From assembly GCA_000436035.1 (NCBI GenBank), contig FR893268.1, positions 105,927 to 137,642 on the forward strand: a DNA stretch of 31,716 nt, given 5' to 3'. Shown here piece by piece: positions 9,034-15,011 of this stretch (positions are counted from its first letter, which is position 1; every line of letters begins with the position of its first letter). Made by a program: the position numbers and the translations under genes. This stretch comes from Prevotella sp. CAG:732 (GTDB lineage: Bacteria; Bacteroidota; Bacteroidia; Bacteroidales; Bacteroidaceae). Under the pieces are notes generated by a model, which was given only the letters and a program-made list of their open reading frames with translations, had not been told where the DNA came from and did no database searches.

Positions 9034-9120
9034 CTATATCTTTCAAAGACATAACCTATATCTTCAAATGACTTTTCCTATATGTTTCAAAGACCTATCC
9101 TATATGCTTCAATATTTTTG
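9034..9120. repeat. Four tandem 22-base repeats
   Basis: Units start at 9034, 9056, 9078 and 9100, an exact 22-base period. Each begins CTATAT(C/G) followed by a (T)TTCAA(A) core. Units 1 and 3 are closest; unit 4 decays into an AT-rich end. Confidence 0.85.
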
Positions 9121-9191
9121 TGCCAATAGTGCCATTGTGCCACGTGGCATTGTTTATTTTCCTTTTGGCACAATGGCACAAGTGGCACAAA
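9117..9191. repeat. 26-base inverted repeat made of TGTGCCA words
   Basis: The left arm 9117-9142 and right arm 9166-9191 are reverse complements with 24 of 26 positions matching, around a 23-base loop. Each arm holds three GTGCCA words. A 12-base palindrome TGCCACGTGGCA (9138-9149) sits on the inner edge of the left arm. The right arm starts 13 bases past the hsdS stop, so a folded transcript would place a strong stem right after hsdS. Confidence 0.9.
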
Positions 9192-9204
9192 CTCACCTAT
9201 TCAC

Positions 9205-10386
9205 TTACTCCAACAACTCTTCCTTTACTTCCAACTTGCCAGACATGAGGCGAGGGAGAAGGAGGTCTCGCTGGCGAGCAAGGAGGGAGATCTGACGTTT
9301 TAAGTTTTGACGAAGTCTATAATTATGCTCTTGAATAGAATTAAATCTAACCAATACATCATTTGTTGGAAGGAGCACCTTAATTTTTTCTATCATACCC
9401 TTAGTCAAGAATTTAATTACTGCTCCAGCAGCACCCACTAGGAGTCGATCAAGTTCTGACTGAATAGTATAATAGGAAACATATATATGCTCCACATCAT
9501 ATGGACTCAACACGTACGTTCGCTGATAAGCTTCAAACTGTCCATCATATAACTTAACGTTCAAATCACCATTGCCTGCTAATATTATCGCAAAACAGTC
9601 AAATGAGTAATTATCAGCCACTAAATCATTTTTCGAACAAGTAAAGAACTTATATTTGCCATTTTGAGAAGCATAATTTGCATCTTTCTTTCCTGTCAAA
9701 ATAGGAGATAAGTTACTAAAGTTGACATATTTCCACCCTTTAGGCAACCCATTCTCCATTTCCACATTCTCATGTCCAGGGAAGCGGAAGCGGACGAACC
9801 ATTCTTTATATAGGTTCTCTGCCATTTTCTCCAAAAGACGAATACGCTTGGTATTGTTCTCTATGAGAGTATCGTATGTGGAGAGGATGGAGGCTATGCT
9901 ATGCTGAACATCCGAAGAAGGGAAGTTCCACTTTATAGACATTATGCTCTTAGGACTAACATTTACTTGATTAGCTGCGCCATATGCTCTGCAACAAATC
10001 ATTTCTTTCATTGCTTGAGTTTGCAAAACATAATATATATACGATAACGATGCATTATTCTTTGGTACTATTTTACCTGCCCTTTGATTCAACAAATAAA
10101 GTCGATCACTATAATTGCGGCATGATCTTCCTACAACAGAATTAGGCTGATTCATATGGCTTCCTGTCAATGATAAAAGAACATCACCTCTATTTACATA
10201 GTATTTTTTATTAATTCCAAGAAGCTCTTTTGAAACAAACTGCATATTTTCATTAATGACATTCCGACCATTGCTAATGTTTCCAATCTTTATTATAGGA
10301 ATATCCGCTGTTTCTTTTAAATCTTGAGACTTAAAAGCATATCCAGAAAACACTTCGTAATATTTACCAACTTTTGAATACTCCAT
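9205..10386 (-). CDS. hsdS: Type I restriction-modification specificity subunit
   Basis: The 393-residue HsdS chooses the DNA target of the complex. It shows the expected two target-recognition domains, each followed by a conserved helical spacer. TRD1 spans about residues 1-155. The central spacer runs about 156-205 (IASILSTYDTLIENNTKRIR, then LLEKMAENLYKEWFVRF). TRD2 spans about 215-345, and the C-terminal spacer includes LLARQRDLLLPRLMSGKLEV. The start at 10386 is 2 bases past the hsdM stop, so the two are co-transcribed and probably coupled. The TRD segments are visibly more AT-rich than hsdM and hsdR, as is usual for exchanged specificity domains. The recognition sequence cannot be deduced. 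No second hsdS copy or invertase is nearby, so phase variation by inversion is not suggested. Confidence 0.96.
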   Translation of the reverse strand: MEYSKVGKYYEVFSGYAFKSQDLKETADIPIIKIGNISNGRNVINENMQFVSKELLGINKKYYVNRGDVLLSLTGSHMNQPNSVVGRSCRNYSDRLYLLNQRAGKIVPKNNASLSYIYYVLQTQAMKEMICCRAYGAANQVNVSPKSIMSIKWNFPSSDVQHSIASILSTYDTLIENNTKRIRLLEKMAENLYKEWFVRFRFPGHENVEMENGLPKGWKYVNFSNLSPILTGKKDANYASQNGKYKFFTCSKNDLVADNYSFDCFAIILAGNGDLNVKLYDGQFEAYQRTYVLSPYDVEHIYVSYYTIQSELDRLLVGAAGAVIKFLTKGMIEKIKVLLPTNDVLVRFNSIQEHNYRLRQNLKRQISLLARQRDLLLPRLMSGKLEVKEELLE

Positions 10387-10388
10387 AC

Positions 10389-12071
10389 TTACTCCTCCCC
10401 AAACAAGTCCTTCATATTCTTCTCTATCTCCTTCTGTAAATCCTCTGCCTCAGCACTGAGCTGAGAGAACTCACCATTCAGGGACAGCATTTCCTGACGG
10501 AACTCATTTTCAGTCATTCCGTCATCCTCAATCACGACACCTACATAGCGACCAGCATTGAGACTCCAATCATTGTCCTCAATGCCATCCTCACCAGTTA
10601 TCTTCGCTACTTTACACAAACCGATGACATCGCGATAGGTACCATCAGGCCATCTTTCAAGCAACCAATCCACTTCTTCTTGCTTGCCTTCTGCCTTGTA
10701 TTCGTTGACCAATTCCCAGAAAGCATCGCTATCACCCTCATAGAGGCGAGTGATGATACCGAGGTTCTTGATTTGCTCATCCGAGAACTTGCGGTGCGCT
10801 CTATCCACTTGCGTAAAGATATTACGAGCATCTATGAAGAGAATCTCATCCTTGTGGGTGCGCTGCTTATTGAAGAACCAAAGGGTAGCTGGCAACGTAA
10901 CCGTAGAGAACATATTACTTGGCAAGGTAACCATCTGACTGATAATGCCATCCTGTATCATCTTCTTGCGGATTTCCAACTCCGAGCCACCTGCATCACT
11001 CGCCGAATTAGCCATGACGAGAGCTGCCTTGCCATTCTCGTTCAGAGCCGTGGCAAAGTAACCTATCCACAGATAGTTGGCATTAGGCACAGTTTCCTTC
11101 TTATCCGAAGCCTTCTTGGAAGATTTGGTCTTATTGCGTGGCACACCGTAGGTATTGAATCGGGCATCATCAGCCACCTTCTCAAACACCACTTCATCCA
11201 CATTGAAAGGAGGATTTGCCATCACATAGTCGAAATTGCCAAAGGCATTGTAAGGATCGCTATAGAAAGAATTAGCCTCGGTTATCTCGCCTCGCACATT
11301 GTTGAGCAAGAGGTTCATCTTGGCAAGCTTCACGGTATCAGGCTCTTTCTCCACACCATAACAGCGGAAGCTCATCAAGTCTTGGTTGCTGGCATTGTGG
11401 CGATGCATATAGCGAGCCGCTTGCACAAACATACCGCCCGAGCCACAAGCTGGGTCCAAGAACTTCTTATCTCCCGTAACTGGGCGAAGCACCTCTACCA
11501 TATACTGCACCACGGAGGCTGGCGTATAGAAGGCTCCTCCACCCTGACCTTCCGCCAAAGCAAAGTTGCCAAGGAAGTATTCGTATATCTGACCGAAGAT
11601 GTCGATGCTGATGTCCTCAGGAATATCCTTGAACACTCTGACGATGCGGCTCAGCAACTCCGGTTCTTCCTCAGGCACCAACTGTCCATACACCTCCTTC
11701 GGCAAAACGCCCTGCATACGAGGATTCTCTTGTTCGATAGCCTCCATGGCACGCTTCACCAACAAAGCCTTGTTGGCATCATCGGGCGCATCGTTGATAT
11801 AATCGAAGTAAGCACATTCGGGGAGGAAGAAGCCACACTTCTCCACGGCTACATCCTTGTATGCTCGCTCCATACGAGAGCCTTTATACTTGTTATACTC
11901 TGCATCTATCTCAGCCTTATGCTGCTTGAAGAGCACATCAGCATAGCGGAGGAAGATGAGACCGAGAATAGGTTGACCATATTTGTTAGCCGCCAAGTGG
12001 GCACCAGCACGCAGCATATCAGCCGAGTGCCAAAGATTGTCTTTGAGATTCTTGAGTTCTAAGTCTGTCAT
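10389..12071 (-). CDS. hsdM: Type I restriction-modification methyltransferase subunit
   Basis: From the preferred ATG at 12071 the product is 560 residues; a longer in-frame start at 12107 would add 12 residues unlike the family. The homologous N-terminus begins MTDLELKNLKDNLWHSADML, which decides the start. It is an N6-adenine methyltransferase. The N-terminal helical domain is followed by the SAM-binding motif DPACGSGG (about residues 194-201) and the catalytic NPPF (about 274-277, in YVMANPPF). Both are intact. Two HsdM with one HsdS form the modification enzyme that protects host DNA; HsdR joins for restriction. It is first of the hsd operon and is preceded by a long leader region with predicted RNA structure (12072-12440). 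Confidence 0.97.
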   Translation of the reverse strand: MTDLELKNLKDNLWHSADMLRAGAHLAANKYGQPILGLIFLRYADVLFKQHKAEIDAEYNKYKGSRMERAYKDVAVEKCGFFLPECAYFDYINDAPDDANKALLVKRAMEAIEQENPRMQGVLPKEVYGQLVPEEEPELLSRIVRVFKDIPEDISIDIFGQIYEYFLGNFALAEGQGGGAFYTPASVVQYMVEVLRPVTGDKKFLDPACGSGGMFVQAARYMHRHNASNQDLMSFRCYGVEKEPDTVKLAKMNLLLNNVRGEITEANSFYSDPYNAFGNFDYVMANPPFNVDEVVFEKVADDARFNTYGVPRNKTKSSKKASDKKETVPNANYLWIGYFATALNENGKAALVMANSASDAGGSELEIRKKMIQDGIISQMVTLPSNMFSTVTLPATLWFFNKQRTHKDEILFIDARNIFTQVDRAHRKFSDEQIKNLGIITRLYEGDSDAFWELVNEYKAEGKQEEVDWLLERWPDGTYRDVIGLCKVAKITGEDGIEDNDWSLNAGRYVGVVIEDDGMTENEFRQEMLSLNGEFSQLSAEAEDLQKEIEKNMKDLFGEE

Positions 12072-12102
12072 GGGTTTGCATTTTATTCCTATACGAAAAC
12101 AT

Positions 12103-12186
12103 GGCATACTCCATGGGGAGCATACCTAAGAGCAATGACGAGAACGACAAGGAAAGCCTTATCGCCCAGTGCTACTTGCTCGTCAT
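12103..12186 (-). promoter_or_regulatory. Two predicted hairpins in the hsdM leader
   Basis: On the minus strand, the reverse of 12117-12126 pairs with the reverse of 12103-12112 around a 4-base loop: 8 Watson-Crick pairs plus two G.U pairs. The plus strand would have A.C mismatches at those two positions. A second stem pairs ATGACGAG (12135-12142) with CTCGTCAT (12179-12186), enclosing a small AAGG/CCTT hairpin. They begin about 32 bases before the hsdM ATG. Confidence 0.45.
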
Positions 12187-12280
12187 AAGAAAGAGACAAA
12201 GGGAATAAAATGCCGATTCTTTGCCGCTATGAGAATGAGCGTGAACTTAATTCAAGAAAGAGACACTAAAACCAAAAATA

Positions 12281-12440
12281 CCTGAGAGATAGATACAAAA
12301 GAAGCGTAGGCTTCCCTTATCTAACTCTCAGGCATTTGGCGTGGCCCTTTCCAAACAGATAAGTTCAGCCCACGCTATAGCGCGGGCATTCACTTTTCTA
12401 TGTTTGGAAAACATCTGTTAATCGCCAAATTTCGAGAGTT
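12281..12440 (-). ncRNA. Predicted structured RNA (leader or small RNA) ending in a terminator-like hairpin
   Basis: Read on the minus strand, the element opens with AACTCTC (from 12440) and ATTTGGCG, which pair with GAGAGTT and CGCCAAAT at 12329-12323 and 12341-12334. Inside, TTTCCAAACA (12410-12401) pairs perfectly with TGTTTGGAAA (12357-12348), or alternatively AACAGAT with ATCTGTT. A central hairpin GCCCGCGC-TATA-GCGTGGGC (12387-12368) has one G.U pair that is an A.C mismatch on the plus strand, favouring the minus strand. A final hairpin (CCTGAGAG/CTCTCAGG, 12332-12281, with inner GAAGC/GCTTC) is followed by TATTTTTGGTTTT. The GAGAG at 12329-12325 can pair either upstream or downstream, so two folds exclude each other. 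I do not recognise a known RNA family. Confidence 0.5.
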
Positions 12441-12628
12441 TCCGAATCGTAAACGCTTTGTATATTAATACATTATATGTCTATAAAATTGTTCTTTCTG
12501 TTTCTTGTTTTATATTTTAATTGTTATACATTCAGTTTATCGGGTGGCAAAGGCGCAAGTCTCGCCTCCCATTCGAGGGCAAAGATACAAAGAATATTTG
12601 AGATAATCGTAATCTTTTACCAATTATT

Positions 12629-12660
12629 TTTGGAGGATTGGGATATTTATCGTAAATTTG
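12629..12660 (+). promoter_or_regulatory. Promoter of the DUF3791-DUF3990-PARG operon
   Basis: TTTG at 12629-12632 and TAAATTTG at 12653-12660 are 20 bases apart, a full Bacteroidota consensus, with the first ATG at 12684. No other promoter is seen within the operon. Confidence 0.8.
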
Positions 12661-12683
12661 CGGCAAAATATAAATCATAAGAT

Positions 12684-12890
12684 ATGGACAAGATTAGATA
12701 TATCAATATGTGTATTACCCAATTCGGAAAGGCATTCGGAATGCCTTCCGACATGTCTTTCAACTACTTGAAAGAACATAAGGCACTTGATTTTATAGAC
12801 GAATGTTATGCCGCAGAGCATCTTCTGTCATTGGATGATGCTATACATGATATGTTAATTATTAGCAGAAGGAATGGAGGAACCATCTAA
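12684..12890 (+). CDS. DUF3791-family small protein
   Basis: This 68-residue protein matches the DUF3791 pattern: an N-terminal helix (RYINMCITQFGKAFG) and then MSFNYLKEHKALDFIDECYA followed by AEHLLSLDDAIHDM. DUF3791 genes are commonly found next to DUF3990 genes, and that is the case here. Its stop overlaps the next ATG (TAATG, 12888-12892), so translation is coupled. By position and size it could be an antitoxin or accessory subunit of the DUF3990 protein; that is inference. It is the first gene of a four-gene operon with its own promoter and is AT-rich like the two genes after it. Confidence 0.85.
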   Translation: MDKIRYINMCITQFGKAFGMPSDMSFNYLKEHKALDFIDECYAAEHLLSLDDAIHDMLIISRRNGGTI

Positions 12891-13369
12891 TGAGATTATT
12901 TCATGGTACAAACATCGACTTCAAAGAGATAGACTTCCAAAAATGTAAGCCCAATAAAGACTTCGGAAAAGGATTCTATCTTACAGATATCAAGCAACAA
13001 GCTCTTGATATGGCTGTCAGACGCACGAAATTTTCTAGCTGTGGTTCACCTATCGTACAGGAATATGAATTTGACGAAAGTCTGCTTAGCTCCAAAGAAC
13101 TAAAAGTAAAAGTCTTTGAAGGTATCAGCAATGAATGGGCACAATTCATCCTTAGCAACAGAAAAGCAAGGGGCAAAAGGGTACATAACTACGATATTGT
13201 TGTTGGCCCCGTAGCAGATGATAGCGTAGTTTACCAAATCAACATATTTATGCTACACTTTATCACCATAGAAGAACTCGTCAAAAGATTGGAATATAAA
13301 AAACTGAATAGCCAATACTTCTTTGGGACAGAAAAGGCTATTTCTAAACTTAAAAGGATATGGCATTAG
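12890..13369 (+). CDS. DUF3990 protein, ADP-ribosyltransferase-like
   Basis: The 159-residue protein opens RLFHGTNIDF and continues DFGKGFYLT (residues 24-32), the hallmarks of DUF3990. H5-G-T7 and Y30 in GFYLT fit the first two NAD-binding motifs of the H-Y-[E/Q] class of ADP-ribosyltransferase folds. The C-terminal segment NSQYFFGTEKA (140-150) matches a conserved family block, and Q142 is the candidate third-motif residue rather than Glu. The activity is therefore likely but unproven, and the target is unknown. A Shine-Dalgarno-like GGAGG (12876-12880) precedes the ATG. The gene overlaps its small neighbours on both sides (1 base upstream, 10 bases downstream). Together with a glycohydrolase gene two positions on, it looks like the writer of an ADP-ribosylation system. 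Confidence 0.86.
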   Translation: MRLFHGTNIDFKEIDFQKCKPNKDFGKGFYLTDIKQQALDMAVRRTKFSSCGSPIVQEYEFDESLLSSKELKVKVFEGISNEWAQFILSNRKARGKRVHNYDIVVGPVADDSVVYQINIFMLHFITIEELVKRLEYKKLNSQYFFGTEKAISKLKRIWH

Positions 13370-13605
13370 AGAAAAAACAAATTAATTTCATTATCGACTG
13401 TGATGTAGAAGAAATTGTATCTCTTTTACAAGAGGATTATGGCATGAAGATTCTTGATGCCTTTAATACAGTATATAATTCAAATATTTACAAGAAACTC
13501 ATTGATACTGAAACCGGACTATATATCCAAAGTCCTTTATATATCTATGAATATCTAAAAGAAGAAATCAATGAGTCTAAACAGAAAGAGAAAATTGCTA
13601 TATGA
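13360..13605 (+). CDS. Small helical protein accompanying the DUF3990 gene (DUF3791-like)
   Basis: The 81-residue product has a core of EEIVSLLQEDYGMKILDAF followed by YNSNIYKKLIDTETGLYIQS and YIYEYLKEE. This 'DA---VYNS--Y-KL-D--TGLY-QS--Y-Y--L--E' pattern recurs in small proteins found beside DUF3990 genes; I recall it being annotated as DUF3791-like but cannot verify that. It overlaps the DUF3990 gene by 10 bases and the glycohydrolase gene by 4 (ATGA). An AGGA lies only about one base before the ATG, so translation probably relies on coupling. It is a plausible antitoxin, adaptor or dimer partner; no catalytic motif is visible. Confidence 0.78.
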   Translation: MALEKKQINFIIDCDVEEIVSLLQEDYGMKILDAFNTVYNSNIYKKLIDTETGLYIQSPLYIYEYLKEEINESKQKEKIAI

Positions 13606-14453
13606 TCAACGACAGAAGACAACTGGCTGACGTATATCAGCAAACCATTCATATCGTGCAGGAGGGAAGCTATACCTCGGAAAATGGGGAGGAAGTGGAA
13701 CTCCTGGACAATGAACCGATGCTCAAGGGCAGCCGATTCTACACCAGAGCCTTGGATGCCACCAGCATTCCTACCATCGAAGGCGAGACGAAGATTATCG
13801 TGGAAAATGACGACAGCATACATTGCGGACATCAGTTACAAAAGGAAGGCTACAACCCAGTGGTACTCAACCTTGCCAGCCGTCGCAACCCAGGCGGTGG
13901 CGTGCTGAATGGTAGCCGAGCACAGGAGGAGAGTCTCTTCCGCAGCACCAACCTCTTCCTCTCCATGTATCGCTACGCCTCCTACGCAGCAGAGTATGGA
14001 TTGGAGAAAAGCAGATACCAGTATCCCCTCGCCGTTTCCTTCGGTGGAGTGTATGTTCCGAAGGCTACCGTGTTCCGAGCTGGAGCCAAGCAAGACTTCG
14101 CCCTACTCGACACTCCTTATTACATGTCGTTCGTTGCCGTGCCAGCCATCAATCACCCAGAGCTAGATGCCGACGGAAACATCACGGAGCATGATGCAGC
14201 CATCACGAAGAACAAGATGCGCACGATGCTAAGAATCGGATTGCTGCATGGTCACGACAGCATTGTGCTAGGTGCTTTCGGTTGTGGAGCCTTCCACAAT
14301 CCTCCTCACCACATTGCCCAACTCTTCCATGAAGTGATCGATGAGGCTGAGTTCAAGAACAAGTACAAGCTCATCGCCTTCGCCATCCTCGAAGACCTTA
14401 ACTCGCCAAGAGGCGGAAACCTCCAGCCTTTTATCGAGGAATTCAATGGTTGA
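13602..14453 (+). CDS. TIGR02452 / microbial-type poly(ADP-ribose) glycohydrolase family protein
   Basis: This 283-residue protein has the PARG signature GGG-x7-QEE: GGG at 98-100 and QEE at 108-110, within NLASRRNPGGGVLNGSRAQE. It also has the macrodomain phosphate loop LGAFGCGAFHNPP at 223-235. Both match TIGR02452/PARG_cat_3 proteins, which hydrolyse ADP-ribose linkages. It should remove ADP-ribose and could counteract the DUF3990 protein encoded just upstream. Its ATG overlaps the preceding stop (ATGA). Its base composition is clearly richer in G+C than the three upstream genes, so the cassette may have been joined recently. TIGR02452 proteins also occur alone, so the functional link rests on gene order. 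Confidence 0.93.
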   Translation: MINDRRQLADVYQQTIHIVQEGSYTSENGEEVELLDNEPMLKGSRFYTRALDATSIPTIEGETKIIVENDDSIHCGHQLQKEGYNPVVLNLASRRNPGGGVLNGSRAQEESLFRSTNLFLSMYRYASYAAEYGLEKSRYQYPLAVSFGGVYVPKATVFRAGAKQDFALLDTPYYMSFVAVPAINHPELDADGNITEHDAAITKNKMRTMLRIGLLHGHDSIVLGAFGCGAFHNPPHHIAQLFHEVIDEAEFKNKYKLIAFAILEDLNSPRGGNLQPFIEEFNG

Positions 14454-14708
14454 TTACCAGCAATAATCAAGGTGGCGCTTCTCGCACTCGGCTCTCAACG
14501 CCGCCAAGAAGTAGCTGCGCTCTGAGACCCAGCCACGCACCTTACGCTCATGGGCAACAGTCGCCTGCAACTTCTCGTCATCATACTCCGCAAAGCAAGC
14601 GGCATAATGAGCGATTCTTACCTGAGCATAATTGTTATGCTCGTTACCTACACGCTGTGCATTGACAGCATCATTCACACTCTTTGAATTGTTTGAATTT
14701 GTATTCAT
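14454..14708 (-). CDS. Small uncharacterised protein (84 residues)
   Basis: I do not recognise a family. The product is soluble and charged: an Asn/Ser-rich start (MNTNSNNSKSVNDAVNAQ) is followed by a probably helical body with ERKVRGWVSERSYFLAALRA and a CEKRHLDYCW end. It has no signal peptide or membrane segment. A consensus promoter (14826-14857, minus strand) about 120 bases upstream supports it being real. Its stop codon directly abuts the stop of the glycohydrolase gene on the other strand with no base between, and no terminator stem is evident there, so the two transcripts probably overlap. It could be a small DNA- or protein-binding factor; function unknown. Confidence 0.62.
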   Translation of the reverse strand: MNTNSNNSKSVNDAVNAQRVGNEHNNYAQVRIAHYAACFAEYDDEKLQATVAHERKVRGWVSERSYFLAALRAECEKRHLDYCW

Positions 14709-14825
14709 AAAGATAATTATTTTAAGTTGTTAAACACTTACGCATCCTTTTACCACCGTGGTTATCTCTATGCGAAACTCGGTTGGTGTGCCACAACTGG
14801 GCAACTCTTGATGTTTTATCGAGTG

Positions 14826-14857
14826 CAAAGGTAGCAACTTTTTCTTAATCCACCAAA
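14826..14857 (-). promoter_or_regulatory. Promoter of the 84-residue gene
   Basis: On the minus strand, TTTG (reverse of 14854-14857) and TACCTTTG (reverse of 14826-14833) are 20 bases apart, matching the consensus fully. The transcript would have a leader of about 110 bases. Confidence 0.8.
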
Positions 14858-14915
14858 CATTTCTCCATAAAAAGTTTAAAATAACGAAACAATGATATGA
14901 TTTCACTAAGAAACA

Positions 14916-14947
14916 TTTGGTGATACGAAAGAATAAATGTAACTTTG
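14916..14947 (+). promoter_or_regulatory. Promoter of the PL1 pectate lyase gene
   Basis: TTTG at 14916-14919 and TAACTTTG at 14940-14947 are 20 bases apart. The -33 box lies in one arm of an inverted repeat, AGAAACATTTGGTG (14909-14922), whose partner CACCAAACATTTCT (14851-14864, 12 of 14 matching) covers the -33 box of the divergent promoter. The pair could be a shared operator. The rest of the 14709-15011 gap is AT-rich leader with nothing else recognised. Confidence 0.75.
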
Positions 14948-15011
14948 CCAACAAATAGGCGATCTTATCGCAATCGTATCAACAACAAAAACAACAAACT
15001 ACAACTAGCAA

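Larger units (their letters stand above)
8861..9204. other. hsdS-hsdR intergenic region packed with repeats
   Basis: This 344-base non-coding gap holds a cluster of GC-rich palindromes (8941-9024), a 22-base tandem repeat (9034-9120) and a long inverted repeat (9117-9191), listed separately. Only the 80 bases next to hsdR (8861-8940) look like plain AT-rich leader. No reading frame with family resemblance is present. A -7-like box, TAGCTTTG, lies on the minus strand at 9036-9029, but no -33 box is correctly spaced. Confidence 0.8.
12072..12683. other. Divergent intergenic region between hsdM and the ADP-ribosylation operon
   Basis: This 612-base non-coding stretch contains hairpins near the hsdM start (12103-12186), a large structured element (12281-12440) and the rightward promoter at 12629-12660. 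A -7-like box TATCTTTG lies on the minus strand at 12587-12580 without a clear -33 partner. A 12-base direct repeat AAGAAAGAGACA occurs at 12187 and 12254. The region 12441-12580 is AT-rich with a small GC hairpin (AGGCG/CGCCT near 12550-12568). I find no convincing gene here. Confidence 0.7.

Noticed and set aside
9034..9120. CRISPR-like array
   Set aside because: Repeats are contiguous with no unique spacers and no cas genes are nearby; this is an imperfect tandem repeat.
9068..9295. 75-codon frame spanning the repeats after hsdS
   Set aside because: It is made of repeat sequence plus antisense hsdS and has no promoter or family resemblance.
9205..10386. Phase-variable hsdS by site-specific inversion
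   Set aside because: No second hsdS or partial specificity gene and no recombinase is present in the window; the nearby inverted repeats do not flank the gene.
10680..12062. 460-codon frame on the plus strand
   Set aside because: It is antisense to hsdM and shows no recognisable motif.
12072..12107. Longer hsdM start adding 12 residues
   Set aside because: The added residues do not resemble HsdM N-termini, and the upstream ATG overlaps a predicted leader hairpin; the ATG at 12071 begins the conserved sequence.
12323..12332. AACTCTCAGG resembles the 3' end of glycine riboswitch aptamers
   Set aside because: The other conserved aptamer parts are absent, the RNA evidence favours the opposite strand, and no glycine gene lies downstream.
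12477..12680. 67-codon open frame before the DUF3791 gene
   Set aside because: The composition is low-complexity and the frame contains the operon promoter (12629-12660); no family resemblance.
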